Positions 8,471 to 18,045 are shown, counted from the first letter of the stretch. The stretch: 64,000 nucleotides of DNA from Imtechella halotolerans (GCF_028743515.2 NZ_CP117969.2:2575501-2639500), one strand, 5' to 3'. Numbers and translations: made by a program. The notes: generated by a model not told the origin, from the sequence alone.

Positions 8471-9607
8471 ATGATGATAGCACAAAAATCTATCAAATTT
8501 TTAGCAACTTTGGCCATTATGTTGGTTTCAGTTGTAGCATTAGCAGCAGATACCAAATCGCAAGGAGGAAATCCAATTGACACAGATGAGGAAATTCTTG
8601 ATTATATCCTGCATCACATTCAAGATTCGCATGACTTTATATTCTTTACTGATGGGGAAACTGGTAAGCACTACGGGTTTTCACTTCCGGTAATTTTAGT
8701 AGATAATGGACTGCAAGTGTTTATGTCCTCTAAGTTTCATTATGGTGAAACAATTGCTGAAAGTAATGGTAATTATTACAAACTATACCACGGGAAAATT
8801 TATAAGACCGATGCTGAAGGTACACTTACTAAAGATGAGCACGGTCATCCAACTAATATAAGACCTCTTGACCTTTCTATAACTAAAAGTGTTGTAGGAA
8901 TGCTATTTGTTGGGCTGTTAATGATTTGGGGATTCACTTCTTTGGCTAAAGGATACAAAAAAGGGCCGATACCAACTGGGTTTGCTCGTGTACTTGAGCC
9001 TTTAGTTATATATGTTAGAGAAGATATTGCAAAACCTAATATTGGTGAGAAGAAGTATCGTAAGTATATGGGATTCTTGCTTACGGTGTTTTTCTTTATA
9101 TGGATTTCGAATTTGGTAGGTCTTACCCCTCTAGGCTTTAATGTTACTGGCCAGATTGCAGTTACATTTTGTTTGGCACTATTTACATTTTTGATTACGA
9201 CATTTAGTGGAAATAAGGATTATTGGGGGCATATTTTTTGGATGCCAGGTGTTCCTGTTATCATGAAGATTATTCTAATTCCTATTGAGGTGTTGGGTAT
9301 GTTCACAAAACCCTTTTCTTTAATGATTCGTTTGTTTGCAAATATTTCTGCTGGGCACATAGTTGTGATGAGTTTGGTGGCAATCACCATAACTTTGAAA
9401 ACATTACTTACACCTGTGGGTTCAACTGGTCTTTCCCTGGTGTTGACACTATTCATTATGCTTATTGAGTTATTAGTTGCATTTTTACAAGCATTTATTT
9501 TTACCATGTTATCAGCTTTGTTTATAGGGATGGCTGTTGAAGAGCATCATCATGATGAGCACCACAGTAAAGATGGCTTAGGTGATCATGACAATGCAAT
9601 TATTTAA
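8471..9607 (+). CDS. atpB: ATP synthase F0 subunit a
   Basis: This 378-residue protein carries the proton half-channel motif LMIRLFANISAGH near residues 285-297, with the essential stator arginine in it, and the final helices LVAFLQAFIFTMLSALFIG. It is longer than the approximately 270-residue E. coli protein. It has a cleavable-looking signal (to about ALAADTK, residue 28) and a soluble segment of about 100 residues before the first channel helix, as in other Bacteroidetes. The tail is histidine-rich (EEHHHDEHHSKDG). It is the first gene of the operon; ATG at 8471 is followed by a second ATG at 8474. Confidence 0.95.
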   Translation: MMIAQKSIKFLATLAIMLVSVVALAADTKSQGGNPIDTDEEILDYILHHIQDSHDFIFFTDGETGKHYGFSLPVILVDNGLQVFMSSKFHYGETIAESNGNYYKLYHGKIYKTDAEGTLTKDEHGHPTNIRPLDLSITKSVVGMLFVGLLMIWGFTSLAKGYKKGPIPTGFARVLEPLVIYVREDIAKPNIGEKKYRKYMGFLLTVFFFIWISNLVGLTPLGFNVTGQIAVTFCLALFTFLITTFSGNKDYWGHIFWMPGVPVIMKIILIPIEVLGMFTKPFSLMIRLFANISAGHIVVMSLVAITITLKTLLTPVGSTGLSLVLTLFIMLIELLVAFLQAFIFTMLSALFIGMAVEEHHHDEHHSKDGLGDHDNAII

Positions 9608-9647
9608 ATTAGAAAAAGAATTTGTTTAATTATATAAATCAATTATT

Positions 9648-9842
9648 ATGACAATTCCAAATTTAGTAGGTGCCGGTTTAATCGTAATCGGAGCTGGTTT
9701 TGGACTAGGTAAAATCGGTGGATCTGCAATGGAAGGTATTGCACGTCAACCTGAAGCTGCCGGTAAAATTCAAACTGCTATGATTATCATTGGAGCGTTA
9801 TTGGAAGGTTTAGCCTTCGGTGCTTTGTTCCTAGGAAAGTAA
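9648..9842 (+). CDS. atpE: ATP synthase F0 subunit c
   Basis: The 64-residue two-helix hairpin has a glycine-rich helix 1 (GAGLIVIGAGFGLGKIGG), the polar loop ARQPEAAGK and the ion-binding glutamate E53 in LLEGLAFGAL. The residue after the glutamate is glycine, not Ser/Thr, which I take as favouring H+ over Na+. The protein assembles into the membrane rotor ring at about ten copies, so it must be made in excess of its neighbours. A strong hairpin follows it before atpF. Confidence 0.96.
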   Translation: MTIPNLVGAGLIVIGAGFGLGKIGGSAMEGIARQPEAAGKIQTAMIIIGALLEGLAFGALFLGK

Positions 9843-9853
9843 TCTTAAAAAGT

Positions 9854-9892
9854 AAGCCTATTTCTGTAACGGTTGGTTACAGGAATAGGTTT
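9854..9892 (+). promoter_or_regulatory. Long intercistronic hairpin between atpE and atpF
   Basis: Bases 9857-9870 pair with 9876-9889 as a 14-bp stem with one G-U pair and a 5-base loop. Three further pairs, one a wobble, are possible below it (9854-9856 with 9890-9892), and the following bases are TTTCAATTG. There is no long T run, so this looks more like a partial terminator or an mRNA-stabilising structure than a full terminator. It sits exactly where high atpE output must be separated from lower atpF-G output. Confidence 0.6.
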
Positions 9893-9933
9893 TCAATTGT
9901 AAATTAGAAGGTTCTCTTAATTAAATATATAAC

Positions 9934-10434
9934 ATGGATAAGTTATTAAACGATTTTTCTCCCGGGTTGTTCATTATGCAAGCAGTTGTATTATTAATAC
10001 TTATTGTATTAATGGCTAAGTTTGCTTGGAAACCTATTTTGAATGCTTTACAAGCCAGAGAAGATGGTATTCAAGATGCGCTAGATGCAGCCGAGAATGC
10101 TAAAAAAGAAATGGCTAATTTAAAAGCTGATAATGAGAAATTAGCTGCAGAGGCTCGTGCAGAAAGGGATGCTATGCTTAAAGAAGCACGTGAAATAAAA
10201 GAGAAGATGATTGCAGATGCTAAAGCTGAAGCTGAAGTTCAGGGTTCGAAAATGATTGAGCAAGCTAAGGCTGCAATTGAAAGTGAGAAGAAAGCTGCTG
10301 TTGCCGAACTTAAAAATCAAGTAGCTGGTCTATCTATCCAAATTGCTGAAAAGGTTATGAAATCTGAACTTTCTGATAAAGAAAAACAAGCTGCATTGGT
10401 AGATAGTATGTTGAAAGATGTTACGCTAAACTAA
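9934..10434 (+). CDS. atpF: ATP synthase F0 subunit b
   Basis: The 166-residue protein has one N-terminal transmembrane helix (residues 10-28, LFIMQAVVLLILIVLMAKFAW) followed by a long charged Ala/Lys/Glu-rich helix from about 35 to 140. This is the standard peripheral-stalk architecture. It joins the a subunit to the F1 head through delta. The ATG at 9934 has no competing start. Confidence 0.96.
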   Translation: MDKLLNDFSPGLFIMQAVVLLILIVLMAKFAWKPILNALQAREDGIQDALDAAENAKKEMANLKADNEKLAAEARAERDAMLKEAREIKEKMIADAKAEAEVQGSKMIEQAKAAIESEKKAAVAELKNQVAGLSIQIAEKVMKSELSDKEKQAALVDSMLKDVTLN

Positions 10435-10447
10435 TTAATATAGTAGT

Positions 10448-11002
10448 ATGACCGGAACTAGAGCAGCCATACGATATGCTAAAGCCATATTAGAACTTGC
10501 CCATGAGCAACAGACTACAGAAGCTGTGTTTTCAGATATGGTAGGAATTAATGCTACTATAGCTGGTAGTCAGGAACTTCAATCATTACTGAATAATCCA
10601 GTGGTGAAAGATGAGTTGAAAAAGGCTAGTTTATTGGAAATTTTCAATACTGTTACCCCAATTACCAAAAACCTTTTCGAATTGTTGTTGCTTAATAAAC
10701 GATTACCTTTGATACAAGCTATTGCGCAACAATATGAGGTATTGTTTAATGAGCTTAAAGGAAATAAAATAGCCGTAGTTACTACAGCTGTACCGCTTAC
10801 AGAAGCTATGAAGGCTAAAGTAATGGGTAAAATTAAAGAATTAACCACTGCTAATGTTACTATTGAAAACAAAGTAGATGAAAGCATTATTGGCGGTTTT
10901 ATACTTAGATTGGGTGATATGCAGTTTAATGCTAGTGTATCTCACAAATTAGGTCAGTTAAAAAGAGAGTTTTCGAACAATTTATACGTTTCACAAATTT
11001 AA
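10448..11002 (+). CDS. atpH: ATP synthase F1 subunit delta
   Basis: The 184-residue protein has the delta/OSCP N-terminal helical bundle (TRAAIRYAKAILELAHEQ) and the typical C-terminal signature DESIIGGFILRLGDMQFNASV near residue 145. It caps the F1 head and links it to subunit b. It starts 13 bases after atpF, in the usual gene order. Confidence 0.95.
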   Translation: MTGTRAAIRYAKAILELAHEQQTTEAVFSDMVGINATIAGSQELQSLLNNPVVKDELKKASLLEIFNTVTPITKNLFELLLLNKRLPLIQAIAQQYEVLFNELKGNKIAVVTTAVPLTEAMKAKVMGKIKELTTANVTIENKVDESIIGGFILRLGDMQFNASVSHKLGQLKREFSNNLYVSQI

Positions 11003-11049
11003 AAAAGAGCCTGCCAAAACTATGGCAGTTAATCTAAATACTAAATAAG

Positions 11050-12624
11050 ATGGCAGAAGTTAAAGCCGCTGAAGTATCAGCAATCTTAAAAAAACAACTA
11101 TCCAACTTTGACGCTACGGCTTCATTGGAAGAAGTAGGAACTGTATTGCAGGTTGGTGACGGTATCGCTCGTGTATACGGGTTGTCTAATGCACAATATG
11201 GTGAGTTGGTAGCCTTCGATAATGGTTTGGAAGGAATGGTTTTAAACCTTGAAGAGGACAACGTAGGTGTGGTATTGCTAGGGCCTTCAAAAGATATTAA
11301 AGAAGGTGCTACTGTTAAACGTACTCAACGTATTGCTTCTATTAAAGTTGGTGAAGAAATGGTTGGACGTGTAGTTGATACCCTTGGAAATCCAATAGAT
11401 GGAAAAGGACCAATCGGAGGGACTTTATACGAAATGCCATTAGAGCGTAAAGCTCCAGGAGTTATTTTCCGTCAACCAGTTAATGAACCACTTCAAACAG
11501 GAGTAAAAGCGATTGATGCAATGATTCCTGTAGGTCGAGGACAACGTGAATTGGTTATTGGTGATCGTCAGACAGGAAAAACAACTGTTTGTATTGATAC
11601 TATCATAAATCAGAAGGAGTTTTTTGATGCTGGACAGCCGGTGTTTTGTATATATGTTGCAGTAGGTCAAAAGGCTTCTACTGTTGCATCTATTGCTAAA
11701 ACATTGGAAGATAAGGGTGCAATGGCTTACACAGTTATTGTAGCCGCAAATGCCTCTGATCCTGCTCCAATGCAAGTATATGCTCCATTTGCAGGTGCTG
11801 CTATTGGAGAATATTTTCGTGATACAGGACGTCCTGCATTAATCGTTTATGATGACCTTTCAAAGCAGGCCGTTGCTTATCGTGAGGTGTCTTTGTTGTT
11901 AAGAAGACCACCAGGGCGTGAGGCCTATCCTGGAGATGTTTTCTATTTGCACTCTCGTTTGTTAGAACGTGCTGCTAAAGTAATTGCTGATGATGATATT
12001 GCGAAAGGAATGAATGATCTTCCAGAATCTTTAAAATCTGTAGTGAAAGGTGGTGGATCGTTAACTGCTTTGCCAATTATTGAAACACAAGCTGGTGACG
12101 TTTCTGCATATATTCCTACCAACGTAATTTCGATCACGGATGGTCAGATTTTCTTAGAGTCAGATTTGTTTAACTCTGGTGTTCGTCCTGCAATTAACGT
12201 TGGTATTTCAGTATCTCGTGTTGGAGGAAGTGCACAAATCAAATCTATGAAAAAGGTAGCTGGTACACTTAAACTTGACCAGGCTCAATTCCGTGAACTA
12301 GAAGCATTTGCTAAGTTTGGATCAGATTTGGATGCTGCGACATTAAATGTAATCGAAAAAGGAAAGCGTAACGTTGAAATTTTGAAGCAAGCTCAAAATG
12401 ACCCTTATACTGTAGAAGATCAGGTGGCTATTATTTATGCTGGTTCTAAGAACCTGTTGCGTAATGTTCCTGTTGAAAAGGTTAAGGAATTTGAAAGAGA
12501 TTTTCTTGAATTGCTTAACGCAAAACATCGCAATATTTTGGATCTTTTAAAAGCCGGTCAGCTTACAGATGAAGTAACGGATGCGTTGACTCAGGTGTCT
12601 AAAGAGGTAGCCTCTAAGTACTAA
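11050..12624 (+). CDS. atpA: ATP synthase F1 subunit alpha
   Basis: The 524-residue protein has Walker [10 protein letters not shown] near residue 175, the VGQKAST region near 205, and the alpha signature [14 protein letters not shown] near 385. The N-terminal beta-barrel and C-terminal helical domain are complete. It is the non-catalytic nucleotide-binding partner of beta; beta (atpD) and epsilon (atpC) are not in this window. A short 6-bp hairpin (CTGCCA / TGGCAG, 11011-11028) lies just before the start. Confidence 0.97.
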   Translation: MAEVKAAEVSAILKKQLSNFDATASLEEVGTVLQVGDGIARVYGLSNAQYGELVAFDNGLEGMVLNLEEDNVGVVLLGPSKDIKEGATVKRTQRIASIKVGEEMVGRVVDTLGNPIDGKGPIGGTLYEMPLERKAPGVIFRQPVNEPLQTGVKAIDAMIPVGRGQRELVIGDRQTGKTTVCIDTIINQKEFFDAGQPVFCIYVAVGQKASTVASIAKTLEDKGAMAYTVIVAANASDPAPMQVYAPFAGAAIGEYFRDTGRPALIVYDDLSKQAVAYREVSLLLRRPPGREAYPGDVFYLHSRLLERAAKVIADDDIAKGMNDLPESLKSVVKGGGSLTALPIIETQAGDVSAYIPTNVISITDGQIFLESDLFNSGVRPAINVGISVSRVGGSAQIKSMKKVAGTLKLDQAQFRELEAFAKFGSDLDAATLNVIEKGKRNVEILKQAQNDPYTVEDQVAIIYAGSKNLLRNVPVEKVKEFERDFLELLNAKHRNILDLLKAGQLTDEVTDALTQVSKEVASKY

Positions 12625-12672
12625 GAATACTTTTCTTTCATAGAAATAGGAATCTAAAATTATAAAACAATG

Positions 12673-12713
12673 CTTCAGTAATATGAACTATTATTCTTTC
12701 ATATTTTCTGAAG
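12673..12713 (+). promoter_or_regulatory. Imperfect intercistronic hairpin between atpA and atpG
   Basis: CTTCAG (12673-12678) pairs with CTGAAG (12708-12713), and ATATGAA (12681-12687) with TTCATAT (12698-12704), separated by a small internal loop. No T run follows. It may affect mRNA processing or the start of atpG translation at 12735; the role is inferred only from position. Confidence 0.4.
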
Positions 12714-12734
12714 AAGATTTAGGAAACGCTGAAT

Positions 12735-13598
12735 ATGGCAAACTTAAAAGAAATACGCAATAGAATATCCTCGGTAAGCTCAACAATGCAGATTACCAGT
12801 GCGATGAAAATGGTTTCTGCAGCTAAGTTAAAAAAGGCTCAAGATGCTATTACTGCCATGCGCCCTTATGCGGATAAACTTACTGAATTATTGCAAAGTT
12901 TAAGTGCTACCTTGGAAGGTAATACGGGGAGTGTATATGCGACTGAACGTGAGGTTAATAACGTGTTGGTTGTAGCTATAACTTCCAATCGTGGTTTGTG
13001 TGGGGCCTTTAATTCAAATGTTATTAAGCAGGCTTCGAATTTAGGAACTTCTACGTATTCAGGCAAAAATGTACATTATCTTACTATTGGTAAGAAGGGT
13101 AATGATGTGTTAAAGAAGAGTTTTACGGTCACTGCAAATAACAATGAGGTATATGATGACCTTACGTTTGATAAAGTTGCGGTGATAGCCAATCAATTGA
13201 TGGAGTTGTATGCTAATGGAACTTACGATAAAATCGTTCTTGTGTACAATCATTTTAAGAATGCAGCCACTCAACTTGTATTTACCGAACAATTTTTGCC
13301 TATTAAGAAAGTTGAATCATCTGATTCTAATGTAAGCTTGGATTATATATTTGAGCCTTCAAAGGCTGAGATTGTTGAGACTCTTATACCAAAATCACTT
13401 AAAACTCAATTGTATAAAGCAATTCGTGATTCATTTGCCTCTGAGCATGGTGCTCGTATGACAGCTATGCATAAAGCAACTGATAATGCTACGGAGCTAA
13501 GAAATCAATTGAAATTAACTTATAATAAAGCACGTCAAGCTGCAATTACTAATGAGATCCTTGAAATCGTTGGTGGAGCTGAAGCATTGAATGGGTAG
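12735..13598 (+). CDS. atpG: ATP synthase F1 subunit gamma
   Basis: The 287-residue protein starts MANLKEIRNRISSVSSTMQITSAMKMVSAAKLKKA, abbreviated here to its key motif ITSAMKMVSAAKL (residues 21-33), and ends with the conserved helix YNKARQAAITNEI(L)EIVGGAEAL. These terminal coiled-coil helices form the rotating central shaft. A terminator follows, so the operon ends here without atpD or atpC. Confidence 0.96.
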   Translation: MANLKEIRNRISSVSSTMQITSAMKMVSAAKLKKAQDAITAMRPYADKLTELLQSLSATLEGNTGSVYATEREVNNVLVVAITSNRGLCGAFNSNVIKQASNLGTSTYSGKNVHYLTIGKKGNDVLKKSFTVTANNNEVYDDLTFDKVAVIANQLMELYANGTYDKIVLVYNHFKNAATQLVFTEQFLPIKKVESSDSNVSLDYIFEPSKAEIVETLIPKSLKTQLYKAIRDSFASEHGARMTAMHKATDNATELRNQLKLTYNKARQAAITNEILEIVGGAEALNG

Positions 13599-13621
13599 TA
13601 TACACAATTCTATATAAAACT

Positions 13622-13652
13622 AAAAGCCTGGCAATTTTGCTAGGCTTTTTTT
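13622..13652 (+). terminator. Bidirectional rho-independent terminator, atpG / amt
   Basis: An 11-bp stem with one wobble (13622-13632 with 13639-13649, core AAAAGCCTGGC / GCTAGGCTTTT) runs into seven T residues on the plus strand. On the minus strand the stem is followed by TTTTAG, so it can also end the convergent amt transcript. Confidence 0.85.
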
Positions 13653-13675
13653 ATTTCAAATACTGCTCCCTTTAT

Positions 13676-14914
13676 TTAGTGTTGATTTAATCTGAAGTCT
13701 GGATAAGCTTCCATTCCTCCATGTTCATGTATGTCCAAACCTTCAATTTCTTCTCTTTTAGAAACTCGAATTCCCATGGTTTTCTTAAGAAGGTATAGGA
13801 TAATATAGGCTGTTGAACAACAAAATGCTCCAATAATTAAGAGACCTGCCAATTGAATTGAAAATTGATTCCAGCTAGCTAATTTTCCAAATATTCCCAC
13901 TGATAATGTTCCAAATATTCCACAAATTAGATGCACTGCCACTGCACCTACTGGATCATCTAATTTTAGAATCCGGTCTACAAAAGCAATTCCAATAACT
14001 ACTAACAATCCAGCTACTATTCCAATAAGGACTGCCTCTGAAGGTGACATAAGATTTGCACCTGCAGTAATAGCTACCAATCCTCCTAGAATACCGTTTA
14101 AAAACATGGTTAGGTCATGGTTATCATATAATATGCACGAGAATATAAATGCCCCAATTCCTCCTGATGCGGCAGCTATTGAGGTGGTAACTAATACTAA
14201 GGATGTGGCTCCTGGATCAGCCGAAAGTACAGAACCTCCATTAAATCCAAACCAGCCCAGCCATAAAATCAATACTCCGGCGGTTGCTGTGGGTAGATTG
14301 TGTCCAGGGATAGCTCTTGGCTTTCCCTTTTCATCGAACTTTCCTAGACGTGCTCCTAGAAGTGAAATAGCTACAAGTGCTGCCCATCCTCCAACGCTAT
14401 GAACTAATGTTGAGCCAGCAAAGTCATAAAATCCCCAATTGTTTAAAAAGCCTCCACCCCATTTCCAGGATCCTGTAATAGGGTATATTAATCCTACATA
14501 TATGATAGTGAAAATCATGAAACTACTTAGTTTTATCCGCTCTGCAACTGCCCCAGATACTATTGTTGCAGCAGTTGCAGCAAACATTCCTTGAAAGAGA
14601 AAATCTGTCCAATAAGTATATCCCTTATTGTATGAAAGATCTAAAGAGTTGTTAATCAGTGGTTCGTGCAAGCCAATACCTGCGCTTCCTAATACACCGT
14701 TAAATGCTCCTGGATACATGAGGTTGAAGCCTACCAAAGAATATAACAGAAGGCCAATACAAATTATAAATAGGTTTTTAAACAGGATATTTATGGTGTT
14801 TTTTTGTCGAGTTAGACCAATCTCTAAAAATGAAAATCCTAAATGCATGAAAAAGACTAAACCTGTGCAAATCATCATCCATACATTGTTAATCGTTAAT
14901 GTTGTAGTGTCCAT
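13676..14914 (-). CDS. amt: Ammonium transporter (Amt family)
   Basis: The 412-residue protein has about eleven membrane helices. It carries the twin pore histidines in STLVHSVGGW (H172) and AVHLICGIFGTL (H328), and the Amt signature around DFAGST. Amt proteins form trimers in the inner membrane and take up ammonium. The P-II gene lies 28 bases upstream on the same strand, the classic glnK-amtB pairing in which the P-II protein blocks the pore when nitrogen is plentiful. The C-terminal tail (KREEIEGLDIHEHGG) is the usual P-II contact region. Confidence 0.95.
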   Translation of the reverse strand: MDTTTLTINNVWMMICTGLVFFMHLGFSFLEIGLTRQKNTINILFKNLFIICIGLLLYSLVGFNLMYPGAFNGVLGSAGIGLHEPLINNSLDLSYNKGYTYWTDFLFQGMFAATAATIVSGAVAERIKLSSFMIFTIIYVGLIYPITGSWKWGGGFLNNWGFYDFAGSTLVHSVGGWAALVAISLLGARLGKFDEKGKPRAIPGHNLPTATAGVLILWLGWFGFNGGSVLSADPGATSLVLVTTSIAAASGGIGAFIFSCILYDNHDLTMFLNGILGGLVAITAGANLMSPSEAVLIGIVAGLLVVIGIAFVDRILKLDDPVGAVAVHLICGIFGTLSVGIFGKLASWNQFSIQLAGLLIIGAFCCSTAYIILYLLKKTMGIRVSKREEIEGLDIHEHGGMEAYPDFRLNQH

Positions 14915-14942
14915 ATTATGTATTTAATTTTAATGACATAGA

Positions 14943-15281
14943 TTATAGTAAAGATTCCTTTCCAGTTTCTTTTGTTCTTATTCGAAAGGCATTTTCAATG
15001 TTAGAAACAAATATTTTCCCATCACCAACTTCCCCAGTATAGGCTGCATTTAAAATTGCTGTTATAGTAGTTGAAACCTCCTTTTGGTTGACAACTATAG
15101 AAATATAGCTGCGTTGAATGTCGCAAGTGCTATAAGTTATTCCTCGATAAACATGACCTTGTTTTTCGTTTCCTATTCCAGTAACATCCCAGTAGCTAAA
15201 AAAATTAATTCCAATGAGGTGAAGTTGATCTTTAACATCCTCAAATTTTGACTTTCTAATAATGGCTTCTATTTTTTTCAT
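14943..15281 (-). CDS. P-II family nitrogen regulatory protein
   Basis: The 112-residue protein opens MKKIEAIIRKSKFEDVKD and ends with the P-II signature TGEVGDGKIFVS and RIRTKETG. The T-loop reads GHVYRGITYS, with Y50 at the place of the uridylylated tyrosine of GlnB/GlnK. The stretch from the GxG turn to the IVV strand is one residue shorter than in the enterobacterial protein. It senses 2-oxoglutarate and ATP/ADP and should regulate the adjacent Amt. I moved the start to the ATG at 15281, because the 15 residues before it do not belong to the family. Confidence 0.93.
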   Translation of the reverse strand: MKKIEAIIRKSKFEDVKDQLHLIGINFFSYWDVTGIGNEKQGHVYRGITYSTCDIQRSYISIVVNQKEVSTTITAILNAAYTGEVGDGKIFVSNIENAFRIRTKETGKESLL

Positions 15282-15369
15282 AGTATTTTTTATATAAATG
15301 TATTGTTTTATGGTATATAGGGGCATAATTAGAGGTCTTTGATTGATATTTTTATTATTTATTTAATTT

Positions 15370-15392
15370 TACCCCTAATTATTTTAGGGGTA
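15370..15392. promoter_or_regulatory. Perfect inverted repeat in the P-II/amt upstream region (candidate operator)
   Basis: TACCCCTAA at 15370-15378 and TTAGGGGTA at 15384-15392 form a perfect 9-bp inverted repeat around 5 bases. It lies about 90 bases upstream of the P-II start and about 155 bases upstream of the divergent gene at 15547. A related GGGGCATAATTA half-site occurs at 15320-15331. There is no gene whose end it could terminate, so an operator is the simplest reading. Confidence 0.45.
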
Positions 15393-15546
15393 TACATTTA
15401 TATGATAATAATATTAATTATTTGTATTTATTACTTTCCACATTTTTTTGTGATTTGCCAAGACCATATGGGGTCGCTTAATATTCCTAATATTGCTTTT
15501 GGGTATTAATTTTTAAACTATTATATTTAAACTAAATACAATAAAG

Positions 15547-16035
15547 ATGAAACCTTTGATCATATTATCCATGGTACTGTTAGGCCTATTAGGCTTTTCT
15601 AGATGTAATAGTCAAAGGTTACTACTTGATATGCCTCCGTTTGAAGTGGGTGAAGTAAAATATTCTTCAGGGGTCTCAGGCATTGAATCAGAAGATACTG
15701 GAGACTATTTATTTGTCCAAGTTGTCTTGAAAGAGGGGATTTTGCTTGACAGTGTTTATTTTAGAGGGAAAAAGTCTAAAATGGAGTATTTCTCAAATCA
15801 AGATAAATGGAGTTTATATAGGGCTAAATTTTATAAAACCCCATTTCATGAAAAAGAGATCGTTATGCATGCTGACCCTGCAAAAGAGGCTAGAAATACC
15901 TTGTTAGATGGGGTTTCAGATGTGCCGTTTGATTTAAGACCAAATGAAGCCATTGTCTCCTTTGTGAAAAACACCAAGTTATTCTATTTCAAAATCGAAA
16001 ACATTACTGAGTCATCTTTAGAAGAGCAACGATAG
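15547..16035 (+). CDS. Putative exported protein of unknown function
   Basis: The 162-residue protein has an N-terminal hydrophobic signal (residues 4-17) ending GFSRCNSQ. The cysteine could be lipidated, although Arg before it is unusual for a lipobox. The mature part is predicted beta-rich and mixed polar, with no motif I recognise. It lies divergent from the P-II/amt operon and 75 bases before the flippase gene, whose TTG start could place it in the same transcript. Confidence 0.6.
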   Translation: MKPLIILSMVLLGLLGFSRCNSQRLLLDMPPFEVGEVKYSSGVSGIESEDTGDYLFVQVVLKEGILLDSVYFRGKKSKMEYFSNQDKWSLYRAKFYKTPFHEKEIVMHADPAKEARNTLLDGVSDVPFDLRPNEAIVSFVKNTKLFYFKIENITESSLEEQR

Positions 16036-16110
16036 TAAAACAAAATTCACTTAAGTAGTTGTTTGCAGCTGTAGAAATGAATACTTTAGTGCTTTCTAAT
16101 TCAGCTATCC

Positions 16111-17568
16111 TTGGGGGCACTACAGAAACTTTTTAAACACACGTTTATTTATGGGTTGGCAACAGTATTGCCTAGAGTATTAGGGCTTATACTCACCCCG
16201 CTTTATATACACGAATTACCCAAATCAGACTATGGGATTTATTCAAGTTTAATAGTATATCTTATTTTGGGTAATGTGTTATTATCCTATGGAATGGAGA
16301 CTGCTTTTTTTCGCTTTATAAATAAGAGTGAACGTAAAGCAGAAGTTCAGGCTACTGCGCTTACCTCCATCTTTATATCCTCTCTAGCTTTTTTATTTTT
16401 AGGGTTTCTTTTGAAAGAATTTATTTCAGATTGGCTTAATTACAAGGTAGATTTTATTCTTTACGCCCTTTTGATTTTGTTTTTTGACGCTTTAGTTGTT
16501 ATTCCATTCGCATGGTATCGTAATCAACAAATGCCAATTAAGTACTCCGCAATCAAGATTTTTAATGTAGTGATTAATTTACTTTTGAATGTCTTTTTCT
16601 TTTTAGTACTGCCTCAAATCGTTGTTGAAGATGCTCAAAGTATATTTGAGTATGCTTTGTTTGATAATAAGGTTCATTACATTTTTATTGCCAATTTGAT
16701 GGCAAGTGTCGTCACCTTTATTGTGGTATTACCGCTGTACTTTCGTATAGGTTTTGGTTTTGATAGGGTATTGTGGAAGAAAATGTTTTTATATGCTTTT
16801 CCTGTTTTAGTTGCGGGAATTGCTTTTTCTATTAATGAAGGCTTTGATAGGATAATTCTACGTAGCCTTCTTCCGGCCGAAACTGCTGATGCGTCAGTAG
16901 GTGTTTATGCAGCATGTTATAAACTTGGAGTGTTTATGACATTATTTATAACCGCTTTTAAACTTGGAGTAGAACCTTTTTTCTTTAGTCATGCTAATAA
17001 GAAAAACGCAAAAGACACTTACGCCAATATTACCCTCTATTTTACTATTTTCGGTTCGTTTATTTTGCTTTTTGTAGTGGTTTATACTGATATCTTAAAG
17101 TTAATGTTATTACCGGAGAAGGAATATTGGGAGGCACTTTGGGTAGTCCCTTTTATACTTTTAGCTAATTTATGTTTAGGGATTTATCATAATTTATCAG
17201 TGTGGTATAAAATAACAGATAAAACTAGTTTTGGAGCTTATATTTCGGTTGTGGGAGCTGCAGTAACGCTTGTACTTAATTTTGTTTTAATACCGCATAT
17301 GAGCTACAAAGGGTCAGCAATTGCAACCCTTGCTGCATATAGTTCTATGATGATTGCATCCTTTTATTTTGGTCAAAAATATTATCCAGTCCCTTATAAT
17401 TTGAGAAAAATTGGCACCTATCTTTTAACTTCAATACTCTTTTCCGGATTGGCATTTTATGTCTTTGATCGCAATCTTTTTATAGGTTCTACCTTTGTTT
17501 TGCTATTTTTACTGCTCATTGTTGCATTTGAGAAAAAAGAACTTAAAAAAATACTTTTAAAAAAATGA
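16111..17568 (+). CDS. Oligosaccharide flippase family protein (Wzx/MATE-like)
   Basis: The 485-residue protein has 12-14 transmembrane helices and the opening [25 protein letters not shown], whose first helix with [14 protein letters not shown] is characteristic of polysaccharide exporters in the MOP superfamily. Such proteins flip lipid-linked sugars across the inner membrane; the substrate is unknown. The start is TTG at 16111, chosen because it sits directly before the first amphipathic helix. The stop overlaps dut by four bases (ATGA), so the genes are translationally coupled. Confidence 0.85.
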   Translation: MGALQKLFKHTFIYGLATVLPRVLGLILTPLYIHELPKSDYGIYSSLIVYLILGNVLLSYGMETAFFRFINKSERKAEVQATALTSIFISSLAFLFLGFLLKEFISDWLNYKVDFILYALLILFFDALVVIPFAWYRNQQMPIKYSAIKIFNVVINLLLNVFFFLVLPQIVVEDAQSIFEYALFDNKVHYIFIANLMASVVTFIVVLPLYFRIGFGFDRVLWKKMFLYAFPVLVAGIAFSINEGFDRIILRSLLPAETADASVGVYAACYKLGVFMTLFITAFKLGVEPFFFSHANKKNAKDTYANITLYFTIFGSFILLFVVVYTDILKLMLLPEKEYWEALWVVPFILLANLCLGIYHNLSVWYKITDKTSFGAYISVVGAAVTLVLNFVLIPHMSYKGSAIATLAAYSSMMIASFYFGQKYYPVPYNLRKIGTYLLTSILFSGLAFYVFDRNLFIGSTFVLLFLLLIVAFEKKELKKILLKK

Positions 17569-17999
17569 TTATAAAAATAATTAACCAATCGGAGCATATT
17601 TTACCAACCTATGAAACTATTGCTTCTGCTGGAATGGATATTCGGGCCAATATTCCAGAACCTATAACGTTACAACCATTAGAGAGAGCTATTGTAAAGA
17701 CTGGATTGTTTATAGAATTACCTATCGGATATGAAGCCCAAGTACGTCCTCGAAGCGGCTTGGCAGCTAAATACGGTATTACAGTGCTGAATGCCCCCGG
17801 AACAGTTGATGCTGATTATCGGGGTGAAATTGGTGTTATTTTGGTGAATTTAAGCAATCAGTCGTTCACTGTTGAAAACGGGGAGCGTATTGCTCAATTA
17901 GTTATAGCAAAACATGAAAGGGCTCAGTGGGAAGAAGTGCAGGAGTTGTCAGAAACAACTCGTGGAACTGGTGGTTTTGGAAGCACAGGGTTAAAATAG
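17565..17999 (+). CDS. dut: dUTP diphosphatase
   Basis: The 144-residue trimeric-type dUTPase shows all five motifs: AGMDIRANI (1), [10 protein letters not shown] (2), [13 protein letters not shown] (3), GERIAQLVI (4) and [10 protein letters not shown] (5). It hydrolyses dUTP to dUMP and diphosphate, which keeps uracil out of DNA and feeds thymidylate synthesis. It overlaps the flippase gene by four bases. Confidence 0.97.
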   Translation: MIIKIINQSEHILPTYETIASAGMDIRANIPEPITLQPLERAIVKTGLFIELPIGYEAQVRPRSGLAAKYGITVLNAPGTVDADYRGEIGVILVNLSNQSFTVENGERIAQLVIAKHERAQWEEVQELSETTRGTGGFGSTGLK

Positions 18000-18045
18000 T
18001 TTTTTGGAATGTCTTTTGATAGGAAAGAATTAAAAATTATATTAC

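Noticed and set aside
11011-11028. Terminator before atpA
   Set aside because: The stem is just 6 bp with no T run, inside a classical operon; too weak to call.
11440-11775. Long antisense open frame within atpA
   Set aside because: It is a shadow of a strongly conserved gene; its peptide is Cys/Asn/Ser-rich without any motif and reflects the codon pattern of the opposite strand.
8398-13652. Missing atpD and atpC as a sign of gene loss
   Set aside because: Bacteroidetes normally carry atpDC at a separate locus, so the absence here is ordinary.
14106-14402. 98-codon plus-strand frame inside amt
   Set aside because: Opposite-strand shadow of a conserved transporter with no ribosome-binding or promoter signal.
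15300-15540. Riboswitch or structured RNA upstream of P-II/amt
   Set aside because: Apart from the inverted repeat the region is simple AT-rich sequence, and no known riboswitch core could be recognised.
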